A stretch of 64,000 bases of DNA from Segetibacter sp. 3557_3 (GTDB taxonomy: Bacteria; Bacteroidota; Bacteroidia; Chitinophagales; Chitinophagaceae): the NCBI RefSeq assembly GCF_004354985.1, contig NZ_SMSK01000006.1:62001-126000 (forward strand). The letters are read 5' to 3'. Shown here piece after piece: positions 55,041-64,000 of this stretch (the stretch's first letter is position 1; every line of letters begins with the position of its first letter). Under the pieces are notes generated by a model. It was not told the origin of the DNA, did no database searches, and worked only from the letters and a program-made list of their open reading frames with translations. A program made the translations under genes and the position numbers.

Positions 55041-55364
55041 ATGACACTTCAACAGGCACAAGCAGATGTGGACAACTGGATTAAGACCGTTGGCGTACGG
55101 TACTTTAGTGAGCTGACAAATCTTGGCATCCTCATGGAAGAAGTAGGGGAATTAAGCCGGATTATGGTTCGAAAATATGGGGAGCAATCTTTTAAAGCGA
55201 ATGAGTCCGACAGAGAACCGGGCGATGAGATGGCAGACGTGCTATGGGTGCTGATTTGTTTAGCCAACCAAACAGGGGTAGACCTTACAGCTGCCCTCGA
55301 AAAGAATTTTGAAAAGAAAACCAACCGGGATAAAGACCGGCACGTACAGAACAAAAAGCTATAA
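55041..55364 (+). CDS. MazG-like nucleotide pyrophosphohydrolase
   Basis: The 107-residue protein has the MazG/dUTPase-like EEVGELSR and DEMADVLWVL metal-binding helices. It hydrolyses nucleoside triphosphates to monophosphates; preference cannot be told from sequence. It begins 3 bp after the dtd stop codon, which implies co-transcription and likely coupled translation. Confidence 0.9.
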   Translation: MTLQQAQADVDNWIKTVGVRYFSELTNLGILMEEVGELSRIMVRKYGEQSFKANESDREPGDEMADVLWVLICLANQTGVDLTAALEKNFEKKTNRDKDRHVQNKKL

Positions 55365-55665
55365 ACAGAAACTAACCACTGCATGGTTTATTTTAGCTAC
55401 AGGTGGCATTTTAAAGAATGTGCCCTTCAACACACAGGCAAACACCCTCGCGGGAACCCCACCAGGTTCTTATATCTTTATAGTCAGCACATTATGTGGA
55501 CAATTATATTAGATAATGCGTAATTGCATTACATTTGCGATAGATTACAATAACGTAGAAATACGATGGTCCGGGTTGAGTAACAGGTATTTATACCTTA
55601 AATGCAACTATTTGATACCCTTTAACATCAATAAGCCAGTTACCTAATATCCTTAAAAAACCCGG
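55365..55665. other. Intergenic region upstream of the small membrane protein gene
   Basis: The 301-bp gap contains a -7-like TACATTTG at 55530-55537 without a good -33 box. No gene, repeat or hairpin stands out. Confidence 0.35.
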
Positions 55666-55911
55666 ATGACTCTTCAAACTTTTCAACTGTTGTTTCAACT
55701 TGTTGCCCCGCTGTTTATTGGCATCATCATCGGCCTCGTTTTCAGGGCTACGTTTACAAAAAAATTGCAGCACAAGGTTCGCGATTACCGCAAGCAGATT
55801 ATTCAATGCCAATCTGATCTCATTAGAAAAGAACACGAGTTCGAAATGTTGCAACAGCAATTGCACGACTCGGAGGAAAGACTAAGAAATCAACGTCTTT
55901 TCCTTAATTAG
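55666..55911 (+). CDS. Small single-helix membrane protein with coiled coil
   Basis: The 81-residue protein has one membrane helix (about residues 8-27, LFQLVAPLFIGIIIGLVF) and a charged, probably coiled-coil tail (about 30-78) rich in Gln, Glu and Arg. No family is recognised. The pattern is not random and suggests a real protein, perhaps a membrane-anchored scaffold. It lies 75 bp ahead of glyS. Confidence 0.55.
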   Translation: MTLQTFQLLFQLVAPLFIGIIIGLVFRATFTKKLQHKVRDYRKQIIQCQSDLIRKEHEFEMLQQQLHDSEERLRNQRLFLN

Positions 55912-55970
55912 CGCTTTCATTTCTTCCTTTTCTCTCCTGCGGGTGATTTTAAATTACCCCGTTTTTCCTG

Positions 55971-55978
55971 TAGGTTTG
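55971..55978 (+). promoter_or_regulatory. -7 box of the glyS promoter
   Basis: TAGGTTTG matches TAnnTTTG exactly and ends 8 bp before the glyS start codon. A partial -33 box (TTTT at 55947-55950) is 20 bp upstream. A start near 55984 would give a very short leader. Confidence 0.5.
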
Positions 55979-55986
55979 CCGGCATT

Positions 55987-57417
55987 ATGACGACAAACGA
56001 GAATAAGTTCCAGGCCATTATTTCGCATGCCAAAGAATATGGTTTTGTATTTCAAAGCAGCGAAATCTACGATGGCTTAAGTGCCGTGTACGACTATGGC
56101 CCATACGGAAGCGAACTCAAAAAAAACATCCGCGACCATTGGTGGAAATCGATGACCCAGATGCACGAAAATATTGTTGGCATAGATGCCGCAATCTTCA
56201 TGCACCCGTTAACCTGGAAAGCCAGTGGGCACGTTGATAACTTCAGCGATCCCATGATCGACAACAGGGACAGCAACAAACGTTACCGGGTTGATCACCT
56301 GATTGAAGGTTATGCAGCTACCCTTACTGAAAGCCAATCAGAAGAAATTCTCGGGCGTATGGATCGCCTGCTCGCGGCCGAAGACTTTTCCGGTTTGAAG
56401 TTACTGATTGAGGAACACAAGATAAAGTGCGGGGTAAGCAATACCTGCAACTGGACAGATGTTAGGCAATTCAACCTGATGTTCAGCACCCAGGTTGGAA
56501 GTATAGCTGAAGAATCAGATACCATTTATCTCCGACCAGAAACCGCGCAAGGTATTTTTGTAAACTTTCTAAACGTACAAAAAACTGCCCGGCAAAAGAT
56601 TCCGTTTGGTATAGCCCAAACCGGTAAAGCGTTCCGGAATGAAATCGTGGCCCGCCAGTTTATCTTCAGGATGCGCGAGTTTGAACAAATGGAAATGCAG
56701 TTTTTTGTTCGACCCGGCACACAAATGGAATGGTACGACTACTGGAAAAAAGCACGGCTCGAATGGCACCTGAGTTTTGGTATATCGCGCGATAAGTACC
56801 GCTACCACGATCATGTGAAACTTGCCCACTACGCCGATGCCGCCCTGGATATAGAGTATGAATTTCCATTCGGGTTCAAAGAAGTTGAGGGGATACATTC
56901 CCGAACCGACTTTGACCTCAAGAACCACCAGCTGCTGAGCGGAAAAAAGCAACAATATTTCGACAATGAACTTAACCAGAACTACATTCCCTATGTGGTC
57001 GAAACTTCGATTGGCCTGGACCGGATGTTCCTGTTGATTCTAAGTGAGAGTTACGAGGAAGAAACACTAACAAAAGAGGACGGCAGCACAGATAGCAGGG
57101 TAGTTATGCATATTCCGGCTAAGATTGCGCCGGTAAAACTTGCTATACTTCCCCTTACGAAAAAAGACGGTTTACCAGATATTGCAAGGGAGATCATGGA
57201 TGGTTGTAAATCGCACTTCCGTTGCTTTTACGAAGAAAAAGACACCATTGGAAAACGTTACCGCAGGCAAGATGCGGTAGGAACTCCGTTCTGCATTACA
57301 ATCGACTACCAAACTAAAGAAGACCAAACTGTCACCATTCGTCACCGGGACAGCATGCTCCAGGAACGAATTCACATCGATAATATAAAGTCCATTGTAC
57401 TGGACGCAATCAGTTAA
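55987..57417 (+). CDS. glyS: Glycyl-tRNA synthetase (homodimeric, class II)
   Basis: The 476-residue enzyme charges tRNA-Gly. Its single-chain form matches the eukaryote/archaea-like homodimer type. Motif 1 is near YDGLSAVYDYGPYGSELKKNI, motif 2 includes KAFRNEIVARQFIFRMREFEQMEMQFF, and motif 3 contains YVVETSIGLDRMFL; an anticodon-binding domain (KLAILPLTKKDGLPDIAREI) ends the protein. It has a probable near-leaderless promoter and a 20-bp hairpin terminator. Confidence 0.97.
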   Translation: MTTNENKFQAIISHAKEYGFVFQSSEIYDGLSAVYDYGPYGSELKKNIRDHWWKSMTQMHENIVGIDAAIFMHPLTWKASGHVDNFSDPMIDNRDSNKRYRVDHLIEGYAATLTESQSEEILGRMDRLLAAEDFSGLKLLIEEHKIKCGVSNTCNWTDVRQFNLMFSTQVGSIAEESDTIYLRPETAQGIFVNFLNVQKTARQKIPFGIAQTGKAFRNEIVARQFIFRMREFEQMEMQFFVRPGTQMEWYDYWKKARLEWHLSFGISRDKYRYHDHVKLAHYADAALDIEYEFPFGFKEVEGIHSRTDFDLKNHQLLSGKKQQYFDNELNQNYIPYVVETSIGLDRMFLLILSESYEEETLTKEDGSTDSRVVMHIPAKIAPVKLAILPLTKKDGLPDIAREIMDGCKSHFRCFYEEKDTIGKRYRRQDAVGTPFCITIDYQTKEDQTVTIRHRDSMLQERIHIDNIKSIVLDAIS

Positions 57418-57426
57418 ACTTGTTTT

Positions 57427-57470
57427 ATATAACGAAAGCGGCTGCCTCCCGGCAGCCGCTTTCGTTATAT
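57427..57470. terminator. Terminator of glyS
   Basis: A perfect 20-bp stem with a 4-base TCCC loop starts 10 bp after the glyS stop codon and is followed by A/T-rich sequence. The stem is symmetrical enough to serve both strands. Confidence 0.85.
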
Positions 57471-57666
57471 TTTATTTGGGCTAATGTTCGCAAGAGGTTA
57501 TATAGGCTGACATCGTAATTTCTGTTCCAGCCGAAACCATAATTGCGCAAGTAACGTCAACATGAATTGCTTCGATGTATCACGCACCAGTTGATATATG
57601 TGTTAGTGCCCGGCTTGTGCAGCAACTAAGGTGCTTCTTTCCTGGTGTTGAATTGCAGCGGTGGTG

Positions 57667-58068
57667 TTATGGGTTAACCTGCCGTGGATGCCTGCTTCCG
57701 GAACTTTTTCGCCTGCGCCGCTTCCGGAGCGAGGGATCTGCACTCGTCAGGAAGTAGATGGCCAGTCCGACATAAAGCACCCCGGCAAGCAAAATCATGA
57801 GCTTCATAAGGCTATCATCGTCTTCGATGGGCACCTTCGATGCATAGAAAAATGCAATGGCCTGGAGTAGAAAAAAAAGCAGGCTGATCTTGGTACTAAG
57901 TTTATCGAGCACGTTTGTTAAAACAGCAACAACGATGAACACGCAGCCCATCCCAATATAGAGCTTCATCAAATCGAACAACCTGTTTTCGTAGAATAGG
58001 AAAGCAAGCATAATGGTGAGCAAACCACCAAGTAACTGCGACAAAATCTTCAAATGCTGTTTACTCAT
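57667..58068 (-). CDS. Small polytopic membrane protein of unknown function
   Basis: The 133-residue protein has four predicted helices (about 13-25, 33-53, 60-77 and 86-108) and a basic C-terminal tail (RKRRRRKSSGSRHPR). No family is recognised. It starts 12 bp after the stop codon of the flavin reductase gene on the same strand, so it is likely translated from the same mRNA. It may be a membrane partner for the reductase, but that is only context. Confidence 0.6.
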   Translation of the reverse strand: MSKQHLKILSQLLGGLLTIMLAFLFYENRLFDLMKLYIGMGCVFIVVAVLTNVLDKLSTKISLLFFLLQAIAFFYASKVPIEDDDSLMKLMILLAGVLYVGLAIYFLTSADPSLRKRRRRKSSGSRHPRQVNP

Positions 58069-58080
58069 TCCAAATACAGT

Positions 58081-58809
58081 TTATCCGTAAAGTTCAAGAT
58101 GAATGTCCTTGCGGTCGTAACCCAATTCAAGTATCCGCTGTTTGGCTTCATTGATCATTTCCTTCCAACCACAAAGATAGAAGTAAGCGGGCCGTTTTTC
58201 TGTCTCAAGTATCTGCTGGTATAAGCTATGCACATAACCGCTCCGCACGAGTGGATTTTCTGCCGGCTCCCGTGAAAAGGTAGGCAGGTAATTGAAGCCC
58301 GGTAGATCCTCTTCCAATGCCTTCAATTCAGGTCCATATAAACAATCGCAAACATACCGGCAACCGAAAAGGAGGTAAAGATTCCGGTGCGGGATATTGT
58401 ACCGGTGTATGTGCTGCACCATACTTCTGAAAGGAGCTATACCCGTACCTGTGCAAATCAGGAAGATGTCGCGATCAAGGTTTTCCGGCAGCACAAAAAC
58501 ACCTTGCGGCCCTCGCAATAACAGTTCCGATCCCTCCATGATTTCGTCGAACAGGTATGCCGTTCCAAGCCCACCTTCGAGCCTTACGATGATCAGTTCA
58601 AAGGAATTTGTTCCATCGGGCGACGAAGCAATGGAATAACTTCTCCATCGCTTGTTCTTCTTTTCATGTATGGGAAGATCCAGTGTTACAAACTGCCCTG
58701 GTTTAAAATCGAAGCTTATAAGGTCCGGAACTTCAATCCAAAACCTGCGTGTTGAAGGCGTTTCATTGATAATCTTTGTTACAATACCGGTTCGCCAGGG
58801 TTCGGCCAT
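58081..58809 (-). CDS. Ferredoxin-NADP+ reductase-like flavoprotein
   Basis: The 242-residue protein has an FAD domain with RWRSYSIASSPD and an NAD(P) domain with FLICTGTGIAPFRSMVQHI and the C-terminal YFYLCGWKEMINEAKQRILELGY. It carries electrons between NAD(P)H and an acceptor; no ferredoxin domain is fused to it. It probably forms an operon with the small membrane protein gene 12 bp downstream. Confidence 0.9.
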   Translation of the reverse strand: MAEPWRTGIVTKIINETPSTRRFWIEVPDLISFDFKPGQFVTLDLPIHEKKNKRWRSYSIASSPDGTNSFELIIVRLEGGLGTAYLFDEIMEGSELLLRGPQGVFVLPENLDRDIFLICTGTGIAPFRSMVQHIHRYNIPHRNLYLLFGCRYVCDCLYGPELKALEEDLPGFNYLPTFSREPAENPLVRSGYVHSLYQQILETEKRPAYFYLCGWKEMINEAKQRILELGYDRKDIHLELYG

Positions 58810-58972
58810 GCTTATAATTTTTTACAAAATACAAATAAGTGTTTGCATGGTAACAGATAAAAACCAAGGTCAACAGTTCAGGGTCATACACTTGCATTTA
58901 CCACGGCGTGGGTCGGCAGAGGTTTAGGGAAAGCCTAAAGAAACTGACTGATCATTCTTGATGTTTAGCATT

Positions 58973-58980
58973 TATCTTTG
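58973..58980 (+). promoter_or_regulatory. -7 box of the mfd promoter
   Basis: TATCTTTG matches TAnnTTTG exactly and lies 45 bp before the mfd ATG. The nearest TTG upstream is only 12 bp away, closer than usual, so the -33 box is uncertain. Confidence 0.45.
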
Positions 58981-59025
58981 CACCCCTTGTGAAGCCAACG
59001 GGCAGCAGGAGTACGGCGAGAGCAG

Positions 59026-62000
59026 ATGAACCTACAGCATTTAACCGACAAATTCCGAAAAGATCCCCGGGTTTTTCAACTCGCGGGCAGGCTTCTTATG
59101 TCTGCACCGCAGAAGGTGCAACTTAAAAATCTTCATGGCAGCAGCAGCCAGTTTATTGTAAACGCCATCTTTAATACCGGCTCCACTGCTTCGCTTAATC
59201 ACCTGGTTATTCTAAATGATGCTGAAGAAGCAGCATACTTCCACAATACCCTCGAGAGCCTTACTGACGCGCTCGACCTTTTTTACTTCCCTTCCTCTTT
59301 TAAAAACCGCAAGAACTTCAGGCTGCTTAACAGCAGTCATGTTATGCTGCGTACAGAGGCGCTAATGAAGCTATCTGTTGGAGGTAATAAGAAAATCATT
59401 GTCACCCATCCTGAAGCTTTATTCGAAAAGGTGGTATTGGCAAAGACGCTCTCAGGAAACATCATACAGCTTAAGACAAACGACACCATCAACCTTGATG
59501 GGCTCATGGAATTGTTTGTTATGTATGGGTTCCAGCGGACCGACTTTGTTTACGAGCCGGGCCAGTTTGCGCTTCGCGGAGGTATACTCGATATCTATTC
59601 TTTTGGCAATGAAAAGCCTTACCGGGTTGAACTATTTGGAAACGATGTTGACAGCATTCGCATATTTGACCCGGAAACCCAGCTTAGCGAACGAAAACTA
59701 TTGCAGGTAAACATCATACCGAATGTAGAAACCCAGTTTGAAGGCGAAAACAAGGTATCCCTGCTTGAATTTCTTCCAGCCAATACCGTCACCTGGATTG
59801 AAGACTGGCAATTTGCAAAAGAACGAATTGAAGTACAGGAAGAGGACCTTGAGTTCTTCCTTGAACTGCAGAAAGAGTCGAGAACCCGGAATGACGAAGA
59901 AGACGACGAAGACAAGGTGCTCAAGAATGTGCAGGTGAGCGATTTTGTATCTGCAAAAACGTTGGAACAGCAGCTTGCCGAAAAACACATTGTTGAATTT
60001 GGTCACCGGTTCTATTTTCAGCAGGGTGCCCAGTCGAGTGAAGATGTGCTGCAGCTAAACTTCCAAACAAAAGAGCAACCGTCGTTCAACCGCCAGTTCG
60101 ACCTTTTAATACGCGACCTGAAGCAATGGGAAAGCAAAGGCTTTGATCTCTACATCTTCGCCGAAAACCCAAAACAGCTTGAACGCTTACACAGCATCTT
60201 CGAGGACCTTAAGGCAGAAGTTCACTTCACCCCGCTTGCAAATGATATTCACAGGGGATTTATTGATGAGGAACTTAAAGTGGTTTGTTATACGGACCAC
60301 CAGGTGTTTCAGCGTTACCACAAATACAAGGTAAAACAAGCCTACAATAAGAACAAGGCACTTACCCTACGTACGTTGCGGGAACTGCAACCAGGCGACT
60401 ATGTTACCCATATCGATCACGGGGTAGGTACCTATAGCGGGCTGCAAAAAATTGAAGTAAATGGCCGGCTGCAGGAAGCCGTCAGGATCATCTACAAAGA
60501 CAACGATATCCTGTACGTTAACATCAACTCGCTGCATAAAATCAGCAAGTACACCGGTAAGGAAGGGAGCATACCAAAGATCAATAAGATCGGCAGCGAT
60601 GCCTGGAATAAATTAAAAGAAAAAACCAAAACAAGGGTTAAGGAAATTGCCTTCGACCTGATACAATTATACGCAGAAAGAAAGGCTCAACAGGGTTTTG
60701 CCCACTCACCGGATACCTACCTTCAAACAGAATTAGAGGCGAGCTTTATCTATGAGGATACGCCGGACCAGAGCAAGGCTACAAGCGACGTAAAAAAAGA
60801 TATGGAGAGCCCTTCGCCAATGGATCGGTTGGTTTGCGGAGACGTGGGCTTCGGAAAAACGGAAGTAGCAATTCGTGCTGCTTTTAAATCCTGCATCGAT
60901 GGCAAACAAGCTGCCGTGCTTGTGCCAACTACGATTTTGGCTTTTCAGCATTACAAAACTTTCAGCGAACGTCTGAAAGACTTTCCCGTAACAGTTGACT
61001 ATATCAACCGGTTTAAATCTACAAAGGATAAAAAAGATACCCTGAAACGGCTGGAGGAAGGCAAGGTCGACATCATCATTGGCACACACTCGCTGCTGGG
61101 AAAAGAAGTTCAATTTAAGAACCTGGGCATAATGGTGATTGATGAAGAACAAAAATTTGGTGTGGGCGCAAAGGAGAAATTAAAAACCCTCAAGACAAAC
61201 GTTGATTGCCTTACGCTTACTGCAACACCAATTCCGCGCACATTGCAGTTCAGCCTGATGGGTGCCCGCGACCTTAGCATCATCAATACTCCGCCACCTA
61301 ACCGCCAACCTATACAAACAGAAGTAATGGTGTTTAATCAGGACGCCATTCGCGATGCGATTTATTATGAAACAGAAAGGGGTGGACAGGTGTTTTTTAT
61401 TCACAACCGGGTGCAGGGGCTTGGTGAGATGGCCGGCCTGATCCAGGGACTCTGCCCGGACCTCTCCATTGGTTTTGCGCATGGCCAGCTTGAAGGTCAT
61501 GAGTTGGAAGAGCGCATTCTGGATTTTATTGAAAAGAAATATGATGTATTGGTTTGTACCAACATCGTGGAAAGCGGTGTTGATATTGCCAACGTAAACA
61601 CGATTATCATCAATAACGCTCATCACTTTGGTTTAAGCGATCTGCACCAGCTTCGCGGGCGGGTCGGCAGAAGTAATCGCAAAGCTTTTTGTTACCTGCT
61701 GGCTCCCCCCATCAGTACACTTCCAAGCGATAGCCGTAAACGTTTACAAACACTCGAGCAACATAGCGAGCTGGGGAGTGGATTCCAGATTGCGATGCGC
61801 GACCTCGACATTCGTGGCGCGGGCAATATGCTGGGTGGTGAACAAAGCGGCTTTATGGCCGAGATTGGCTTCGAGATGTACCAGAAAATCCTGGACGAAG
61901 CCATTCGCGAACTCAAGCGAAGCAAGTTCAAAGAACTGTTTAAAGAAGAGATACAGAAACAAGACGACTTCGTAACCGATTGTACCATCGATACCGACCT

Positions 62001-62466
62001 TGAGATCCTGATCCCGGACAGCTATGTAGACAGCATTACGGAAAGGCTCTCGCTTTATACCAGGCTTGACAACTGCGAAAATGAACAGGAACTGCAGGAT
62101 TTCCAGGCTGAACTACTCGACCGTTTTGGTCCGCTTCCGGAGCCCGTGCTCGACCTGTTTACCACGGTACGCTGCCGCAAACTGGCAGTAGGTATTGGGT
62201 TCGAAAAAATGAGTTTGAAAGACGATACGCTACGCTGCTATTTCATCAATCGGCCCGACTCACCATACTTTGAGTCGGAGTTGTTTAAAAACGTGTTGGG
62301 ATACCTGCAAACAGGTACCAACAAAGCCAGGTTAAAGCAGGTAGGTAAAATGTTCTTACTGGTGGTCGACGATATTAAAAGCATGGAGTCTATGCTCCGC
62401 TTTTTAACACGGATGCACGAGGCGGTGGTTATACCGGCTCCCCTACCCGCCCCTGTCCATTCTTAA
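59026..62466 (+). CDS. mfd: Transcription-repair coupling factor Mfd
   Basis: The 1146-residue ATPase removes stalled RNA polymerase and recruits UvrA. Domains in order: UvrB-like N-terminal part (about 1-330), the CarD-like RNA-polymerase-interacting domain (about 455-530, LQPGDYVTHIDHGVGTY), and a RecG-like helicase with Walker A GDVGFGKTE near 605, DEEQ near 704 and motif VI-like HQLRGRVGRSNRKAFCYLL. A TRCF C-terminal domain follows. It is complete and of usual length. Confidence 0.97.
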   Translation: MNLQHLTDKFRKDPRVFQLAGRLLMSAPQKVQLKNLHGSSSQFIVNAIFNTGSTASLNHLVILNDAEEAAYFHNTLESLTDALDLFYFPSSFKNRKNFRLLNSSHVMLRTEALMKLSVGGNKKIIVTHPEALFEKVVLAKTLSGNIIQLKTNDTINLDGLMELFVMYGFQRTDFVYEPGQFALRGGILDIYSFGNEKPYRVELFGNDVDSIRIFDPETQLSERKLLQVNIIPNVETQFEGENKVSLLEFLPANTVTWIEDWQFAKERIEVQEEDLEFFLELQKESRTRNDEEDDEDKVLKNVQVSDFVSAKTLEQQLAEKHIVEFGHRFYFQQGAQSSEDVLQLNFQTKEQPSFNRQFDLLIRDLKQWESKGFDLYIFAENPKQLERLHSIFEDLKAEVHFTPLANDIHRGFIDEELKVVCYTDHQVFQRYHKYKVKQAYNKNKALTLRTLRELQPGDYVTHIDHGVGTYSGLQKIEVNGRLQEAVRIIYKDNDILYVNINSLHKISKYTGKEGSIPKINKIGSDAWNKLKEKTKTRVKEIAFDLIQLYAERKAQQGFAHSPDTYLQTELEASFIYEDTPDQSKATSDVKKDMESPSPMDRLVCGDVGFGKTEVAIRAAFKSCIDGKQAAVLVPTTILAFQHYKTFSERLKDFPVTVDYINRFKSTKDKKDTLKRLEEGKVDIIIGTHSLLGKEVQFKNLGIMVIDEEQKFGVGAKEKLKTLKTNVDCLTLTATPIPRTLQFSLMGARDLSIINTPPPNRQPIQTEVMVFNQDAIRDAIYYETERGGQVFFIHNRVQGLGEMAGLIQGLCPDLSIGFAHGQLEGHELEERILDFIEKKYDVLVCTNIVESGVDIANVNTIIINNAHHFGLSDLHQLRGRVGRSNRKAFCYLLAPPISTLPSDSRKRLQTLEQHSELGSGFQIAMRDLDIRGAGNMLGGEQSGFMAEIGFEMYQKILDEAIRELKRSKFKELFKEEIQKQDDFVTDCTIDTDLEILIPDSYVDSITERLSLYTRLDNCENEQELQDFQAELLDRFGPLPEPVLDLFTTVRCRKLAVGIGFEKMSLKDDTLRCYFINRPDSPYFESELFKNVLGYLQTGTNKARLKQVGKMFLLVVDDIKSMESMLRFLTRMHEAVVIPAPLPAPVHS

Positions 62467-62487
62467 GTTTGGCACCTGTTTAGGGAT

Positions 62488-62520
62488 ATAAAAAAACCCC
62501 GCGCTTGCGAGGTTTTTTAT
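62488..62520. terminator. Bidirectional terminator between mfd and the small gene
   Basis: A hairpin with AAAAAACC/GGTTTTTT outer arms and a GC-rich CGC/GCG inner stem lies between the converging mfd and 68-residue genes. Flanking A- and T-runs suit termination in both directions. Confidence 0.8.
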
Positions 62521-62537
62521 GTGTTATTCAAGATGTA

Positions 62538-62744
62538 TTAGAATCCTTTTGAAGCTACACCGTCTTCAATCGCCTGTAATGCCTTTGCTTCACTTAAGAT
62601 AGCAGCCATTTTATTTCCTTTACCATCGTTGCCACCAGCCATATAGCCGCCTTTTGCTGTTCTTGTAATCACAGCATCGTGCATCGGAACGTCTTTCTCT
62701 TTCGTTTTAAGACAATATGCCCGCAGCATTTTTGAAGTATCCAT
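62538..62744 (-). CDS. Small conserved-looking protein, DUF5679-like
   Basis: The 68-residue protein begins MDTSKMLRAYCLKTKEKDVP and includes AVITRTAKGGYMAGGNDGKGNKM. The pattern recalls DUF5679, a small zinc-ribbon-like family, but only one cysteine is present where that family has four. It has its own terminator and lies 159 bp from gyrB. A real gene is likely; function is unknown. Confidence 0.65.
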   Translation of the reverse strand: MDTSKMLRAYCLKTKEKDVPMHDAVITRTAKGGYMAGGNDGKGNKMAAILSEAKALQAIEDGVASKGF

Positions 62745-62903
62745 GTTGAAATGATTTTAAATCGTAAGTAAATAACATCCCTGACCTGGCGCAAGCTACA
62801 ACAAAAGCAGGTAATCAAGCTTTTACCAGCGCCGGCGGGTATTTTGCCGTTTTAAAACCAATTCAATTTTAAACAGGTGGCGCCACGCTAAGCAGTGTTC
62901 TGT

Positions 62904-64000
<1,097 letters not shown>

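Overview
The window looks like chromosomal DNA from a gliding-lineage Bacteroidota, most likely Chitinophagaceae or a close relative. Supporting signs are gldF/gldG, a TonB-dependent receptor with a carboxypeptidase-type N-terminal domain, DUF3078 and DUF3127 proteins, a bacterial geranylgeranylglyceryl-phosphate synthase homologue, and promoters of the TTTG / TAnnTTTG type with no clear Shine-Dalgarno sequences. Genes lie on both strands in short operons. No phage, insertion sequence or CRISPR array was seen. Both ends cut a gene: gldG on the left and gyrB on the right.

Layout. 1-2.1 kb: gldF-gldG gliding ABC transporter. 2.2-4.5 kb: a proline-rich secreted repeat protein, cysteine desulfurase and methylmalonyl-CoA epimerase. 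4.9-7.2 kb: acpP-fabF-rnc, linking fatty-acid synthesis and RNase III. 7.5-18.4 kb: a GNAT enzyme, a YcxB-like membrane protein, a PhoD-like phosphatase, B12-dependent ribonucleotide reductase, the ether-lipid enzyme GGGPS, an M28 peptidase, and a LytS/LytR-type two-component pair. 18.7-28.7 kb: dxs, scpA, a DUF3078 protein, PPK2, an EamA transporter, frr, a WecA-like transferase and rbfA-lolE. 28.8-37.7 kb: an MsbA-like exporter, ileS followed 4 bp later by a DksA-like gene, and a TonB receptor. 37.9-46.9 kb: an amidohydrolase lipoprotein, hemH-hemJ (late haem synthesis), a choloylglycine-hydrolase-family enzyme, a YifB/ComM ATPase, a COG2509 flavoprotein and a DUF3127 protein. 47.4-48.8 kb: dnaA, with an AT-rich upstream region that may be an origin.

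49.0-50.0 kb is the most unusual stretch. An intact tRNA-Ser(GCU) and tRNA-Pro(UGG) are followed by four degenerate copies of the 3' part of the tRNA-Pro gene, two of which keep its hairpin terminator. In these copies the anticodon arm is replaced by an inverted repeat and the T arm by another hairpin, whose stems are kept through paired base changes. A small GIY-YIG nuclease gene sits between the second and third copies. I regard this as the best candidate for an undescribed element. A second non-coding signal is a 20-bp core (GTACAAGGGAGTGACACAAC) present three times in intergenic DNA, near 4.66, 35.25 and 51.38 kb.

50.2-64 kb: class II aldolase, aldo/keto reductase, a polysaccharide flippase, arfB divergent from dtd-mazG, a small membrane protein, glyS, a small membrane protein with a flavin reductase, mfd, a 68-residue conserved-looking protein and gyrB.
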